A DNA stretch of 64,000 bases, taken from NCBI GenBank assembly GCA_900540475.1, contig UQGG01000010.1:62001-126000 (forward strand), written 5' to 3'. The translations under genes and the position numbers were made by a program. Below are positions 1 through 8,781 of the stretch, piece by piece. Below the pieces are notes generated by a model. It had not been told where the DNA came from and did no database searches. It saw nothing but the letters and a program-made list of their open reading frames with translations. Positions within the stretch are counted from its first letter, which is position 1; each line of letters begins with the position of its first letter. Source of the stretch: an uncultured Robinsoniella sp. Its GTDB lineage: Bacteria; Bacillota; Clostridia; Lachnospirales; Lachnospiraceae.

Positions 1-209
1 ACATGTATAACATTATCATTGAAGCACCCGCCAACTATCTGAAATATTATGTGGGCTGCCTGAGTTTTATGGATATCCGGGATAAATTCAAAAAAGAATT
101 AGGCGATAAATTCAACCTGAAAGAATTCCATGAACAGATTTTGACCTGCGGACCTGCACCATTTCCGGTCCTGGAAAAATACCTGGAAAACTATTATCAG
201 ATCGGCTAA
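1..209 (+). CDS. DUF885 family protein, C-terminal fragment (cut by window edge)
   Basis: The reading frame is open from the left edge and ends in TAA, so only about the last 68 residues are present. The motif CGPAPFPVLEKYL close to the stop is typical of the C-terminus of DUF885 proteins, a family of large, often lipoprotein-anchored, putative peptidase-like proteins with helical folds. The ATG near base 3 is probably internal rather than the real start, because there is no ribosome binding site in the window before it. No catalytic motif is visible in this fragment. The family is fairly certain from the C-terminal motif; its biochemical role is not known to me. Confidence 0.72.
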   Translation, partial: MYNIIIEAPANYLKYYVGCLSFMDIRDKFKKELGDKFNLKEFHEQILTCGPAPFPVLEKYLENYYQIG

Positions 210-248
210 GTAGCACAAACACCTAAAACCCGCTATCTTTCCTATGTT

Positions 249-335
249 TTCGACCGTTTTACTCCCGAAAAGATAAATTTTTCAAAAAAATTGAAAATTT
301 CTTATATTTGCTACGGGTTTCGACTGACTTCGACA
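249..335 (+). promoter_or_regulatory. Three Spo0A-box-like sites and promoter upstream of the Spo0E-like gene
   Basis: Three copies of the 0A-box core TTCGAC lie before the Spo0E-like gene: TTCGACC at 249-255, TTCGACT at 319-325 and a perfect TTCGACA at 329-335. The last two are in the same orientation and start 10 bp apart, one helical turn, as in tandem Spo0A sites of bacilli. A -10-like TATACT lies at 348-353, which places the tandem boxes next to the -35 position. This suggests Spo0A control of the gene. The site match is seen directly; binding is inferred. Confidence 0.6.
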
Positions 336-405
336 ATCGGACTGTGTTATACTGTGTCTAACAGAGTCAGTTACACACTAATAGAGCGAATAAAGGAGAA
401 AACAT

Positions 406-603
406 ATGAGAAGAATGTTATGTAATATTCAAAAGAACTGGTACAAATGTGCATTAGCTGCTGAGGGTAAGAAATTAGACCGGTTGGTAGAAGAAGGAAA
501 ACCTTTAACGGGCAAAGAGCTGCTGGAAGTCAGTAGAAAAATTGACGGACATATGATACGGCTTGTGAAGACTACAGAGTATTTGAATAGAAGAACATCC
601 TAA
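406..603 (+). CDS. Spo0E-like aspartyl-phosphate phosphatase
   Basis: This is a 65-residue protein with the Spo0E signature: a helix, then LTGKELLEVSRKID with the S-x-x-x-D motif (VSRKID). Spo0E-family proteins are 50-90 residues long and remove phosphate from Spo0A~P, or in some lineages from other response regulators, delaying sporulation. The start is set by AAAGGAGAA six bases before ATG. Possible Spo0A boxes upstream would make a negative feedback loop. A strong bidirectional terminator follows at 631-700. The match is to a short motif, so the family is likely but not certain. Confidence 0.68.
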   Translation: MRRMLCNIQKNWYKCALAAEGKKLDRLVEEGKPLTGKELLEVSRKIDGHMIRLVKTTEYLNRRTS

Positions 604-630
604 TTTTAATGTCAATAAACTCAAAAAACA

Positions 631-700
631 AAAAAACTGTGTACAGCGCTATGGAGATGAATGTAGTGATTCAACTCCATAAACACTGTACACAGTTTTT
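631..700. terminator. Bidirectional Rho-independent terminator
   Basis: Arms ACTGTGTACAG and CTGTACACAGT pair perfectly, with an inner ATGGAG/CTCCAT pair. Runs of A precede the left arm and runs of T follow the right arm, so the hairpin can stop transcription on both strands: the Spo0E-like gene on plus and the small lipoprotein on minus. Confidence 0.85.
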
Positions 701-763
701 ATGTTTTTAATATTTATACCTGTATATTCTATTAGAGATCCTTAATAATTAATAATTATAATT

Positions 764-1015
764 TTATGATTCATTTTCATAATTAGTTTCATCCGGCTTA
801 GCAGGCTTCTTTTCCTCGGTTGTTTTTTGTACATCCGTGCTTTTTTTTGCCTCAGGCGATTTAGCTGTCGAGGTTTTCATAGTTTCCTTTTCTGATGTAT
901 TTGACTCCACTGTTGTTTCGGTTGCCTCTGTAACTTTCTTCTCACTTTGACATCCTGTGATGACACTTGGAATAATTATACTTAACGCAAGAAATATAAT
1001 GATTTTTATTTTCAT
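764..1015 (-). CDS. Small threonine/lysine-rich lipoprotein
   Basis: This is an 83-residue protein starting MKIKIIIFLALSIIIP and ending its signal sequence with a lipobox (ITGC) at about residue 20. The mature part is a low-complexity, charged chain of T, E, K and S with no recognisable domain, so it is predicted to be a lipid-anchored surface tail. The ATG at 1015 is chosen because GGAGA sits five bases upstream; longer in-frame starts would put a non-hydrophobic leader before the signal peptide. A GCTGGC-type short repeat lies just upstream (about 1030-1052). It is monocistronic and ends at the shared terminator. Function unknown. Confidence 0.6.
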   Translation of the reverse strand: MKIKIIIFLALSIIIPSVITGCQSEKKVTEATETTVESNTSEKETMKTSTAKSPEAKKSTDVQKTTEEKKPAKPDETNYENES

Positions 1016-1192
1016 ATTAGTCTCCATTCTGGCGCTGGCGCTGACGCTGGCTGCATTAATAGTAATAAATGGTAAGGGTGCTTTTATATAATATATTTTA
1101 TTATACGCTCTGGGATAGATGGGATCAAGCAGATTCATATTGTATGATATGTAATCAGGTATGAGGAGGTATTCATTTCGGAAAATGCAACA

Positions 1193-1226
1193 AAATTGCC
1201 GGAAACCAGTTTTACTGGCTCCGGCA
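1193..1226 (-). terminator. Terminator of the GH2 operon
   Basis: On the minus strand GCCGGAGCCAG and CTGGTTTCCGGC form a stem, with a short loop, followed by AATTTTG. It lies about ten bases beyond the GH2 stop codon. Confidence 0.7.
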
Positions 1227-1234
1227 CTCTTAAT

Positions 1235-4200
1235 TTACATTGACTTTTTAACAATTTTTACTTTGCTGCTGAGTTTGGATTTTGACAGCAGTCGTTTATA
1301 AGATGAATATTTTTTCTTTGGAACATAGATCTTTGCTTTTGATGAGATATTCTTAAACGCATACTTTCCTATGCTTGTTATTGATTTAGATTTCATCGTA
1401 ACAGATCTCAGTTTCTTGCATCCGGCAAAACTCTCTTTTCCAATCTTTGTCACGTTACTTCCAATTGTAACCTTCCACAGCCTTGTATTTTTTCGGAAGG
1501 CATTGTCTGCAATTCTGGTTACCTTGTAGGTATAACCTTTAATTTTTACAGTGGACGGAATCGTGATGGATCTGTATGTTTTCTTCGCTGGCTTTACTAA
1601 CATTACTGTTTTTGTTCTGCTGGTAGAAGCTGTTACTTTGTAACGCAGTCCCCTTGTCTGATAGGTGCTTCCTTTTTTCGGAAGTGCCGGAATTTTAGAA
1701 AGCCCGCTCTTTGCCTTGTTCAGGGCATTGTACGCCTGGTCTGTCATTTCTTTTGTTGCATTTGGGTTATTGATAACAGCTGCTGCATTTTTCATCGCTG
1801 CTTCCAAAACCGACCAGGTAGATGCCGTGTAGTCGGACTTTTTAAGGGATGCACAGGATTGATACAAATTCTTTAATGCCGTCTTGTCTACAGGTACCGG
1901 TTTCGCCGCAACAGGCTTTAATCCTCTTATTGCAGCCTCCAGTGCAGATATTGCATTTGTTACATCCGCCTGTACTGCATTTTCATTTGTGTTAACGCCT
2001 TTTGCTGCATTTAGCGCCTGGATAAATACTTTCCAGCTTTCCGGTGTATATAATTTTTCATTATATTTGCCATTTACACTATTTATGAGTGCTGACAGCT
2101 TAGATTTATCCACAGGTTCTTTCTCAATGCGGGATGCTTTGAAGTCTGAAATTGCCTTTGTTAATTTTACGATTGCATTATCAATATCTTCCGATACAGA
2201 TTTGTTGATTGTGCCGGTCTGTGTCATGACAGATTTTCCATTTTCTTTCGAATCTGTTTTATTTACTGTCCCGGTCAGAGCCATAACCGTATTTCTTACT
2301 GTCCCGGTCAAAGTTACAACGGCATTTCCATTTTCTTCTATCCCTGTTTTTCTTGCTGTCCCAGTCTGTGTCATAACCGTATTATCTGTTTCTGTCTGAT
2401 CTTCACCATCATTGGCTTCTGATTCTGACTCAATTTCTGTCTGCATTTTTGGTTCCTGCATATCCGCAGAGATACTTCTGCCCTGCGGCTGTTCCGTTCC
2501 CGGATTCAATACCATAAATGCATCTACGTTATTATAAGCTTCGGGTGTACCAGCCGTAATGGTAATGCTGTGCTCACCAGGCTCCAGCCCTGTCACTTCG
2601 TATACCTTATACTGGTTAAAATCCCATCCTCCGCCTTGTGCTGCGCGGATTTCCACGGGTTCTGCGCTGCCGTCATCTATTTTTACGGCTGCACTGCGCA
2701 GTGTCTGATCATAGCCGGACAGCCAGACGATGCCGGTACCATCGAAGTGAAGTGTCACATCTCCATCTTTAAAATAAGTAATTGTATTGTTATATGGCTT
2801 ATTTCCTGCTAAATATGGTGCATCTGCAGTATCTTGAATACTTCCTTCCGGATACTGTACCGATTCATCCGTATCATCAATCATCAGCGCTTTTGCCAGA
2901 ACTGCATTGGCACTTCTAACCGGTGTATCGGCGTCAGCGCTCCACACATCACAGCGCAGCAGTTTCCCTGCATCAGCGTCCGCCGGAATATAATCCTTAC
3001 CAACAGCCCCTTCGATTGCTTCATAAGTTTCCTTATCGTATCCCTGTGCACTATAAGCATCTGCTGCATACCACTGATACTGTAAATCTTCCGGGGTTCC
3101 GTTTGTAATGGTGCAATCCGCCGTAAGGCTTCCATCCTCATTTGCGTTTACTGCAACATCGCTGATTCTGACGTCTTCACTTACATCATTGATGATGATA
3201 AATGCATCCAGGCTGACATTTGCCCCTAAGGATGACGGATTTTTTCTTCCTGTGCGGTTGATTGTAATCTCGTGTTCTCCTGGTTCATCCCATACTTGTT
3301 CAAAAAGTACTTCATTTACCTGATTGCCCGTACTGGAGTTTGCATCATACAAGTCTATTTCTATCGGATCTCCTCCGTCTACCGTAACCTCTGCTATTCC
3401 CTGATTGTTTTCTTTTGCGCCTACCCAGCGGATTCCACTTCCCGTAAATTTGAAGGAAACACCTGCTTCATTTTTTGTGTCCATAAGGTAGGTGACAGAT
3501 TTACCATAAGCATTTGCAGTCCAGGTCTTATCTTTATCGGTCTTATAATCTGTCCCTTTGGTCCCTGAAAATACAAATTCATCCGAGTCATCCAATATAT
3601 CATAGTAGCGGTAAGAATCCTGTCCTATTTCTATTCCATTACTCTTTAAGGTCTGTCTCTCTTTTCCGTCAACATACAGCACAGCCTTACAGTAAACCTT
3701 ATTCGCTTCCAGTCCCTTTATTTTCAGTATTTCATTCTCAGCACCTTCAATTGCCTGTGCCTTACTGTCCGGATCTCCTGCTGCTACCCGGTACCACTGC
3801 AGTTTCACTTCTGTAGTATCACTTGCGTTCTGCACATGATAGGAGACTTTCAGTTCTTCTTCATTTTCTGCTGTTACCTTTAAATTAACCAATGATGTAA
3901 TTGTCTCTTCCGTCAGATTACTTTTATTCGTCAGACGGATTGTTCCTGATCCGGCAGAACCATTTGCCAGTTTTCCCTGAATACCGGTGTAGTTGCCCCA
4001 TCCCAGGTTTGGATAATACCATTGGTTATTAATGATGAGCTGTGCTTTTTCAGCAGCACTGCTTCCTTCCGGCTTCAAAACTTCGAAAGCATCTACTACG
4101 ATACAATTAGCTTTTCCGCCTGCCGTTTCCAGTTTAATGGTATGTTCCCCATTTTCCAGTCCCTCAATGCTATAAATTACCGTCTGCTTCAGATCATTTC

Positions 4201-7200
4201 CCAGATTACTGTAGGTATCAATTTCTTCTTTAAATTCACCGTCTACATACACCTTAACAAGGCCCGTATTCTTTTGCTTCGACCCGATATAGCGCACGCC
4301 GGTTCCTGTAAATGTAAATTCGCAGGAATCACCTGATTTTGAACTGAATGTTTCTGTTCCCGCATAATCAGCACTTGAATCATAGGTTCCCCATTCGCCC
4401 GTATACTTAATGGCTGCGTCCCTGTCATCCACATAACCCAGATCAAAGGTAATTGCCACGCGGGCTGCCACGTCGGCATCCGGAGCTTCTACGCTGATGC
4501 GGGGTGCATCTGCTTCCATTCCATAGTTTACATCATAGGACCATACATGCTCACGCATGGTTTTAAAGTCATTGGTTACCAGTCCATTATTCGGATCATC
4601 GGTGGAATATACGAAGTAGTTCTTCATATCATCTTTCCAGGACCACTGCGGTTCCACGCCATACTGATCCGGTGTCACATCCGATCCTTCTCTTACCTTC
4701 AGTGCCACTCCCTGATTACGTCCGATGTGGTCTTCCGGGTAAGCAGTGTATAAACCATCTCTTAACCAGCTTACGCTGTCTGTATCTTTGTCGATGTCAT
4801 AGCTGATACCCACTTCTTTCAGTCCGCTTGTCACTTTTGGTGCAGTTGTCAGCGTATAGTCTGTGGTTATTATGCCATTTCCTGATATCTTGATATCAAA
4901 ACGCACACCCTGGCCATTTGCATAGGAACCATTTAAGGTTACTACCGCGTACTGTTCCTGTGTCTCAGCTGTTATCCCATCTATTTCCGCCAGGTTCCAC
5001 TCGCCAAGACTCATTCCTGTTACATGAAGGTATGGACCGCCTGTCACAAGAACCTGGTCCTGAAACTGGCCGCTTAAGATCATACCGCTTTCCTTGCTGA
5101 AAGAAACGGAGAAGTCTTCCCCTTTTACAACAATTACCTGTTCACTGTTTTCAATAGCAGGCGCCTGATCACCAGCCGGTGTGAAGTTGTACTGTTTTGA
5201 TGTAATGGAAACATTATACTCATCCACCATGATTCCATCCGGTGTATAAAATTTCATATTTACGGTTTCTGCATTTTGGGATACTCCGTTTATGGTAATC
5301 ACGCCATCGCTGTGAGGTGCAATACTTTCCCCAACCATAATTTCCTGCTGCTCACCGTCAACGGTATATTCCAGCTTCAATTCATTCATATCCGTATGAT
5401 CAAACCAGTTCTTTACCGGAATATACATCGTACCGTCAGATATGTAACATGCCTCTTCTTCTATACGTACAGGAGAATAAGCTTTCTTTGTGAGATATGC
5501 CTCCGGCTTCTCTCTCAGGTAGGCATCCAATACACTTCCCCACTCGCCATAACCTGCCGTCTGACCATCGGAATGGGACTGCCAGCGCTCTGTGGTTCCT
5601 TCCGGAATGTAGAATACATCATCGATTCCGCCCCATAATGCTCCGCCAAGTGCTCCGTCACTGGTGAAGATATTCTCCCAGCCTTTTTTTACGCTTTCTC
5701 CCCAGAAGTTGCGGACATTTACATCCCGCTGAAGTTCATCCAGGTTGTAGCAGGAAATATGTGCATATTCATCATGTATCACTGGTTTGTCGCTTCTCCC
5801 CATGCCACCTGTTACATTTGCATAGTGGGCACTGTAGATATCGGCAAAGCCTGCAGGTTCTCCGGTATCCGGGAAGCTGAATACGCACGGACGGGTTGTG
5901 TCCACATCTCTTAAGTATTCTCTTTCATCCTGGAATGCATTTCCTCCGGACTGTGACGCTACTTTACTGTAATTCGATTCATTTCCCAGCGACCAGATGA
6001 GAATGGATGGCCGGTTGCGGTCACGTTCAATCATCTCGGTGAACTGAGGAAGGAAATCTTCATACTTACTGCTGACACCTGCCCATGGTCCCTGGAAGCA
6101 GACTGCCGTCTCCTGTTCCACATAAATTCCCATTTCATCACATGCATCCAGCAGATCTTCAGAAGCCGGATAATGGGATGTTCGGATATGGTTTATATTT
6201 GCATTCTTATATGCTGCAATCTCGGCATAACTTTCTTCTCTGGTCATGGAACGCCCCAGATCATCGGATACATCATGTCGGCAGGTGCCGCGCAGTTTTA
6301 CTTCTTTTCCATTCACATAGACTTTGTTTGTATCTGTGCCGTCCGCACCGCCGTAATGTATTTCACGGAACCCTACTTTTTCCTCATTGATCTGGACTGC
6401 TTCACCGTTGACCAGCAAAGTTGTCCGCAGGGTATACAGATTTGGATGTTCGGCATCCCACTGCTTCGGCTCTGTAACCGGCAGGGTAAGTTTCTTTGCT
6501 GCTGAGAGTTCTCCCGTATCCGCCAGGACTTTTAAAGCATTGTCTCTTTCTCTGCGCATATTTTCAAATGCTGCTTTGGAGTACTGGCCTTTTTTACCGG
6601 TATTTCCCTCATAGAGATTTGTTTCATTTTCTTTTAATAAAGTACTGGCTTCCTCAACAAGCTGCGGTAAATTCTTCTGGGTCTCCGTCTCCCGGTCAAA
6701 ATCTATTTCTCCGGAGGTAACTACAGATTCCCCGTCAAGCAATTCCACAAGAAGCGCTCCTTCACCTGATACCATGTTCAGCTGGGCGGTCACTTCCAGG
6801 TCTGCATTCGTAAATGTCTCATCAAAATCGGTATTTACATATGTCCGCGCAATACCGTCGTATGGAACTGCAACAAGGCTTACATCCCGGTTGATACCTC
6901 CCATGTTATGATGGGCATACTCTGTGGCATTTGCCGGATTGTTAACTGATTTCCCTTCCGGATTCCAGATTCCCTTCGTGGTGCTGTATAACTCTGCAAC
7001 TCCCACCGTCATGGTAACTGTCTCACCCGGCGCTGCATATTCTGTGATATCACAATCCCATGTAGTAAATCCACCCACATGAGTGCGGATATATTTGCCG
7101 TTTATCCACACACGTGAATTGCTGTACACACCGTCAAACCTTACCATTACCCTGTTTCCGGCAAAATCATCCGGAACCGTAATCTCACGCTGGTAATAAT

Positions 7201-7618
7201 ACTCGTTGTTTGTAAGGATGTCGAAGCCCTGCATAAGCGGCTCTCCTGGCACTTTTATGTTTTTCCAGTCTCTTTCCTCCCATTTACTGAAATCAAAATC
7301 CTGGTTTTCTTCATTGGGTGCTGCAATACCCCCTGCCTGTGTATAATCAGGAATATCAAAGAGATATCTCCACGTTCCGTCTCCCGTTGTCTCATTCAGG
7401 GTTACCTCGGTCTGGTCTATCCCTTTTATATACTTAGCTGCATCCGGAATCACCGGTGTGTTCCAAACCTCACTGCCTATTTCAGTTTCTACCGCTTCCT
7501 GTACAGCTGCGGTCTGAACGTCTGCAGCTGCTGCTTCCGCAAAAACGAGGATTCCATTCATCTGTAATATCATGACCCCCGCCAAAGCCATACTTATCCA
7601 TCTTTTTCTATTTTTCAT
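1235..7618 (-). CDS. Secreted multidomain glycoside hydrolase family 2 enzyme (beta-galactosidase-like)
   Basis: This 2127-residue extracellular enzyme has an N-terminal signal peptide (about 1-30), a GH2 sugar-binding domain (about 90-250), an Ig-like domain interrupted at about 320-375 by a helical FIVAR-like insert, and a GH2 TIM barrel. The acid/base Glu is E547 (LGNES) and the nucleophile E617 (HDEYAH), in the usual GH2 order. Then come three similar beta-sandwich modules (about 1068-1183, 1338-1480, 1578-1706) with a shared FTGTGVRYIG/FTGSGIRWVG/FDGTGIVWLS motif, a degenerate TGT-repeat linker (about 1720-1830), two FIVAR domains (about 1830-1976) and a BspA-type LRR_5 C-terminus. There is no sortase motif. 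The start follows GGGAG. It is the last gene of an operon with an AraF-like transporter, so it probably releases the transported sugar. Exact glycan unknown; GH2 also covers glucuronidases and mannosidases. Confidence 0.88.
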   Translation of the reverse strand: MKNRKRWISMALAGVMILQMNGILVFAEAAAADVQTAAVQEAVETEIGSEVWNTPVIPDAAKYIKGIDQTEVTLNETTGDGTWRYLFDIPDYTQAGGIAAPNEENQDFDFSKWEERDWKNIKVPGEPLMQGFDILTNNEYYYQREITVPDDFAGNRVMVRFDGVYSNSRVWINGKYIRTHVGGFTTWDCDITEYAAPGETVTMTVGVAELYSTTKGIWNPEGKSVNNPANATEYAHHNMGGINRDVSLVAVPYDGIARTYVNTDFDETFTNADLEVTAQLNMVSGEGALLVELLDGESVVTSGEIDFDRETETQKNLPQLVEEASTLLKENETNLYEGNTGKKGQYSKAAFENMRRERDNALKVLADTGELSAAKKLTLPVTEPKQWDAEHPNLYTLRTTLLVNGEAVQINEEKVGFREIHYGGADGTDTNKVYVNGKEVKLRGTCRHDVSDDLGRSMTREESYAEIAAYKNANINHIRTSHYPASEDLLDACDEMGIYVEQETAVCFQGPWAGVSSKYEDFLPQFTEMIERDRNRPSILIWSLGNESNYSKVASQSGGNAFQDEREYLRDVDTTRPCVFSFPDTGEPAGFADIYSAHYANVTGGMGRSDKPVIHDEYAHISCYNLDELQRDVNVRNFWGESVKKGWENIFTSDGALGGALWGGIDDVFYIPEGTTERWQSHSDGQTAGYGEWGSVLDAYLREKPEAYLTKKAYSPVRIEEEACYISDGTMYIPVKNWFDHTDMNELKLEYTVDGEQQEIMVGESIAPHSDGVITINGVSQNAETVNMKFYTPDGIMVDEYNVSITSKQYNFTPAGDQAPAIENSEQVIVVKGEDFSVSFSKESGMILSGQFQDQVLVTGGPYLHVTGMSLGEWNLAEIDGITAETQEQYAVVTLNGSYANGQGVRFDIKISGNGIITTDYTLTTAPKVTSGLKEVGISYDIDKDTDSVSWLRDGLYTAYPEDHIGRNQGVALKVREGSDVTPDQYGVEPQWSWKDDMKNYFVYSTDDPNNGLVTNDFKTMREHVWSYDVNYGMEADAPRISVEAPDADVAARVAITFDLGYVDDRDAAIKYTGEWGTYDSSADYAGTETFSSKSGDSCEFTFTGTGVRYIGSKQKNTGLVKVYVDGEFKEEIDTYSNLGNDLKQTVIYSIEGLENGEHTIKLETAGGKANCIVVDAFEVLKPEGSSAAEKAQLIINNQWYYPNLGWGNYTGIQGKLANGSAGSGTIRLTNKSNLTEETITSLVNLKVTAENEEELKVSYHVQNASDTTEVKLQWYRVAAGDPDSKAQAIEGAENEILKIKGLEANKVYCKAVLYVDGKERQTLKSNGIEIGQDSYRYYDILDDSDEFVFSGTKGTDYKTDKDKTWTANAYGKSVTYLMDTKNEAGVSFKFTGSGIRWVGAKENNQGIAEVTVDGGDPIEIDLYDANSSTGNQVNEVLFEQVWDEPGEHEITINRTGRKNPSSLGANVSLDAFIIINDVSEDVRISDVAVNANEDGSLTADCTITNGTPEDLQYQWYAADAYSAQGYDKETYEAIEGAVGKDYIPADADAGKLLRCDVWSADADTPVRSANAVLAKALMIDDTDESVQYPEGSIQDTADAPYLAGNKPYNNTITYFKDGDVTLHFDGTGIVWLSGYDQTLRSAAVKIDDGSAEPVEIRAAQGGGWDFNQYKVYEVTGLEPGEHSITITAGTPEAYNNVDAFMVLNPGTEQPQGRSISADMQEPKMQTEIESESEANDGEDQTETDNTVMTQTGTARKTGIEENGNAVVTLTGTVRNTVMALTGTVNKTDSKENGKSVMTQTGTINKSVSEDIDNAIVKLTKAISDFKASRIEKEPVDKSKLSALINSVNGKYNEKLYTPESWKVFIQALNAAKGVNTNENAVQADVTNAISALEAAIRGLKPVAAKPVPVDKTALKNLYQSCASLKKSDYTASTWSVLEAAMKNAAAVINNPNATKEMTDQAYNALNKAKSGLSKIPALPKKGSTYQTRGLRYKVTASTSRTKTVMLVKPAKKTYRSITIPSTVKIKGYTYKVTRIADNAFRKNTRLWKVTIGSNVTKIGKESFAGCKKLRSVTMKSKSITSIGKYAFKNISSKAKIYVPKKKYSSYKRLLSKSKLSSKVKIVKKSM

Positions 7619-7680
7619 TATATATTCTCCCTTCCCCGGAGCTATTTGAAACGGCGGAGGTTTTCATCCCCGCCACATAC

Positions 7681-8754
7681 TCAATTCCCGCCCTTTTTTC
7701 GATACGTCCTGCACGCTTCCACATAAGCCAGAATATTCTCCAGCGGAACCTCCGGTTCCAGCATATGGGTTGGTGCCACAAAGAGTCCGCCTTTTTCACC
7801 TGCAATATCCAGATTGTTCCAGACTGCTTCTTTTACCTCACGAGGGGTTCCGGATGGCATTACCGTCTGGGTTCCGATTGTCCCGTGAAAAGAAATCTGC
7901 TGGCCATATTTTTCAAATATTTTTTCAAAATCCATGCACTCACTCTGAATAGGATTCAAAACCTCAACTCCAGCCTCTATTAAATGAGGTATCAGAGGCT
8001 CGATAAATCCGCATGAGTGATAAAAGATTACAATTTCCGGATTTACTGATTTTACTTCCCTGATCAGTGCCGCCAGCCTTGGTTTAATCCATCTGCAGTA
8101 AAGCTCTTCGCTCATCATAAGCGTATACTGCATACCGATATCATCCCCGATGAATAATACATCTACTCCTGCTTTTGCATAGGCAACCGCCCTTATTGTG
8201 GACTGCTCTGCTGCCTTATCGAAAAGAAATTCCGCTATTTCATTTTCCTCCATCATATCGCAGAACAGCTCTTCCATGCTTCTCATATACCAGGCACATT
8301 CCCAGATTGTCATCTGCATATCTCCTACCGCAATGAGATCTCTTGCCTTGATATTTTCAACCTGCTCCGCCTGGTGTGCGCCATCTGCCTTTGCAAAATC
8401 CGGATACGGATAATTTTCTATCTCCTCCAGGGTTTCCATGTTCTCCAGTGGATTACGCATATATGTCATATGCATACTGTTTGGCGACTTTTCATGTCCA
8501 ACACCCCAGATGTCGATATCCGCCCCCTCCGCAAGCGGTGTCTGATAATATACACGATATTTATCTGTGTCATGATTACGCAGGCGCAGATCTTCTACCC
8601 TGCGCCATGGAAATTTGAAGTATTCCTCGTAATCATCTGCACCAAGCTGTTCTTTGCAAACCTGCTGCTGATGCGGAGAAAGTACAAATTCTACCGGAAT
8701 CCATTCATATCCCTGCCGCCTGATCAGCGACAGGAAATTCTCTCTGTTTGTCAT
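7681..8754 (-). CDS. Uroporphyrinogen decarboxylase-fold (UroD/MtaA-like) protein A
   Basis: This 357-residue protein has the UroD/cobamide methyltransferase fold, including YHSCGFIEPLIPHLIEAGVE and a final GGLFVAPTHMLEPEVPLEN segment. True heme UroD is unlikely, because no other heme gene is near and the N-terminal substrate motif is absent. The HSCG segment matches the position of the zinc H-x-C pair of methylcobamide:CoM methyltransferases, but the third cysteine is replaced by the APTH segment, so methyltransferase chemistry is uncertain. It sits between the binding lipoprotein and GH2 genes in one operon. Three further paralogues are in this window, also beside sugar genes. Role unknown; methyl-group or modified-sugar metabolism is a guess. 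Confidence 0.75.
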   Translation of the reverse strand: MTNRENFLSLIRRQGYEWIPVEFVLSPHQQQVCKEQLGADDYEEYFKFPWRRVEDLRLRNHDTDKYRVYYQTPLAEGADIDIWGVGHEKSPNSMHMTYMRNPLENMETLEEIENYPYPDFAKADGAHQAEQVENIKARDLIAVGDMQMTIWECAWYMRSMEELFCDMMEENEIAEFLFDKAAEQSTIRAVAYAKAGVDVLFIGDDIGMQYTLMMSEELYCRWIKPRLAALIREVKSVNPEIVIFYHSCGFIEPLIPHLIEAGVEVLNPIQSECMDFEKIFEKYGQQISFHGTIGTQTVMPSGTPREVKEAVWNNLDIAGEKGGLFVAPTHMLEPEVPLENILAYVEACRTYRKKGGN

Positions 8755-8781
8755 CTTATGCCTGCTCCTTCATCCTGTCCT

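Noticed and set aside
1884..2399. 171-codon plus-strand frame inside the GH2 gene
   Set aside because: It is antisense to the repetitive linker and FIVAR region; its composition mirrors the TGT repeats, and it has no ribosome binding site or recognisable domain.
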